Source: Ornithinicoccus halotolerans
Lineage (GTDB): Bacteria > Actinomycetota > Actinomycetes > Actinomycetales > Dermatophilaceae
NCBI RefSeq assembly: GCF_009602535.1
Contig: NZ_WIQI01000019.1
Span: 1 to 39,301 of the forward strand
DNA length: 39,301 nucleotides
Direction of reading: 5' to 3'
Shown here: positions 38,331 to 39,301 of the stretch, piece by piece
How the letters are laid out: each line of letters opens with the position of its first letter
How positions within the stretch are numbered: position 1 is the stretch's first letter
Position numbers and translations under genes: made by a program
The notes under the pieces: generated by a model
Database searches by the model: none
Seen by the model: only the letters and a program-made list of their open reading frames with translations
What the model was told of the DNA's origin: nothing

Positions 38331-39301
38331 TCACCCGGACGCCATCAGCTGCTGAGCCAGTTGCGGCGGCATGAAGTCGTAGCGGACGAACTCGCGGGTG
38401 AAGCTGCCCGTGCCGTGGGACACCGACCGCAGGTCGATGGGATACCGCGACAGCTCGTGCGCCGGCACCTCCGCCACGACCACGGTGTGCCCCTCGAGCT
38501 TGGCGGCCTGGGTGCCGTGCACCTGTGCCCGCCGGCCCCGCAGGTCGGCCATCACCGCGCCGACGGCGTCGTCGGCGACGGTGACCTCGATGCGGTCGAT
38601 CGGCTCCAGCAGCGACACGGTGGCGTCGTTGGCGGCCTCGCGCAGCGCCATCGCCGCGGCCGTCTGGAACGCCAGCTCCGAGGAGTCCACCGAGTGGGCC
38701 TTGCCGTCGACCAGGCGCACCCGCACGTCGACCACCGGGTAGCCGGCCAGGACACCGTCTGCCAGCTGCTGGCTGACGCCCTTCTCGACCGCCGGGATGT
38801 ACTGCCGGGGGACGGCTCCGCCGACGACCTCGTCGACGAACTCGATCCCCGCCCCGCGCTCGAGCGGCTCGAGCTGCAGCTGCACGACGGCGTACTGGCC
38901 GTGCCCGCCGCTCTGCTTCACCAGCCGTCCCTGCGCCGCGACCTTCTGCACGAACGTCTCCCGCAGCGAGGTCCGGACCTCCTCGACCTCCACCTCCACG
39001 TGGTGGCGCTCCCGCAGCCGCGCCAGCAGGTCCTCCACGTGCGCGGTGCCCAGCGTCCACAGCACCACCTGGTGGGTGTCGGGGTTCTGCTCCAGCCGGA
39101 CGGTGACGTCCTCGGAGACCAGCCGCTGCAGCGCCGGTGCCAGCTTGTCCTCCTCACCCGCCGCCGCCGCGTGCACCGCCACCGGGAGCAGCGGCTCCGG
39201 CAGCACCCACGGCTCCACCAGTGCCGGCCGGGCCATCGACGACAGCGTGTCCGACGTCTCCGCGTGCGCCAGCTTGGTGACCAGCACGACCTCACCGGCC
39301 A
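38331..39301 (-). CDS. Elongation factor G-like protein, 3' part (cut by window edge)
   Basis: Partial gene, open through the right edge; only the last ~320 residues are in the window. EF-G domains II/III to V are visible: PLLPVAVHAAAAGEEDKLAPALQRLV, VLWTLGTAHVEDLLARLRERH, the domain IV signature KQSGGHGQYAVVQLQLEPL, GIEFVDEVVGGAVPRQYIPAVEKGV, and the domain V strands ending LRSVSHGTGSFTREF. The GTPase domain lies beyond the edge. Sequence drift from canonical EF-G (for example ALRGR...AKLEGHT) suggests an EF-G-like paralogue (FusA2/EF-G2 type). The stop is at 38331. Confidence 0.88.
   Translation of the reverse strand, partial: AGEVVLVTKLAHAETSDTLSSMARPALVEPWVLPEPLLPVAVHAAAAGEEDKLAPALQRLVSEDVTVRLEQNPDTHQVVLWTLGTAHVEDLLARLRERHHVEVEVEEVRTSLRETFVQKVAAQGRLVKQSGGHGQYAVVQLQLEPLERGAGIEFVDEVVGGAVPRQYIPAVEKGVSQQLADGVLAGYPVVDVRVRLVDGKAHSVDSSELAFQTAAAMALREAANDATVSLLEPIDRIEVTVADDAVGAVMADLRGRRAQVHGTQAAKLEGHTVVVAEVPAHELSRYPIDLRSVSHGTGSFTREFVRYDFMPPQLAQQLMASG

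Noticed and set aside
1-39301. Mobile elements, CRISPR arrays or phage genes
   Set aside because: No transposase, integrase, terminal repeat, spacer array or phage structural gene was seen anywhere in the window.

Overview
The window is very GC-rich and densely packed, with short intergenic gaps, many GTG starts and overlapping stop/start codons. A Pup-proteasome activator (Bpa), an F420-type PPOX protein, several GAF/LuxR regulators and frequent leaderless-looking starts point to an actinobacterium. The style resembles Geodermatophilaceae (Blastococcus, Geodermatophilus, Modestobacter), but the family assignment is an inference. I see no tRNA, rRNA, CRISPR array, insertion sequence or phage genes. 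Bases 1-247 hold no gene that I can support.

Layout. 0.2-7.1 kb: a drug/antibiotic-type ABC exporter pair, an ion channel, an orphan LolD/MacB-type ATPase, a GNAT acetyltransferase, a NarL-type two-component pair and a small cupin. 7.1-11.0 kb (minus strand): hutI, hutF and an M20 amidohydrolase, forming the lower half of histidine degradation. 11.1-15.0 kb: a compact module of two paralogous LuxR-type regulators flanking an exported 56-aa peptide, an exported cupin and a SAM methyltransferase. 15.1-17.75 kb: a DedA protein, a pyrimidine-dimer-glycosylase-like gene, a YbaK deacylase and two small membrane proteins. 17.9-21.2 kb (minus strand): hutU and hutH, the upper half of histidine degradation. 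21.3-25.1 kb: a PPOX protein, an ASCH protein, a YjbR protein, an IclR regulator, a quinone oxidoreductase and Bpa. 25.1-39.3 kb: an FAD oxidase with a divergent GAF/LuxR regulator, a Nudix hydrolase, a lipoprotein, a membrane phosphoesterase, ThpR, a multicopper oxidase, carbamate kinase, a YciI protein, a cystathionine gamma-synthase-type enzyme, a CGNR regulator divergent from an EamA transporter, an NAD(P)-binding protein, and the 3' part of an EF-G-like gene cut by the right edge.

Two regulatory stories stand out. First, the split hut pathway carries the same imperfect palindrome (TGTC-N5-TGCCAGAC) about 54 bp upstream of both half-operons, at 11067-11084 and 21211-21228. An IclR-family gene lies nearby, and the sites resemble the HutR (IclR) motif known from corynebacteria, so the two halves probably form one regulon. 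Second, the LuxR/methyltransferase/exported-cupin module has a near-identical 16-bp palindrome (TACGCAGAACTGCGTA and TACGCAGGAGCGCGTA) upstream of both minus-strand transcription units. This links the exported peptide to the methyltransferase-cupin operon, and the module is the best candidate here for an undescribed system. Several other divergent pairs (CGNR/EamA, FAD oxidase/LuxR, ABC/channel) also carry clear inverted repeats.
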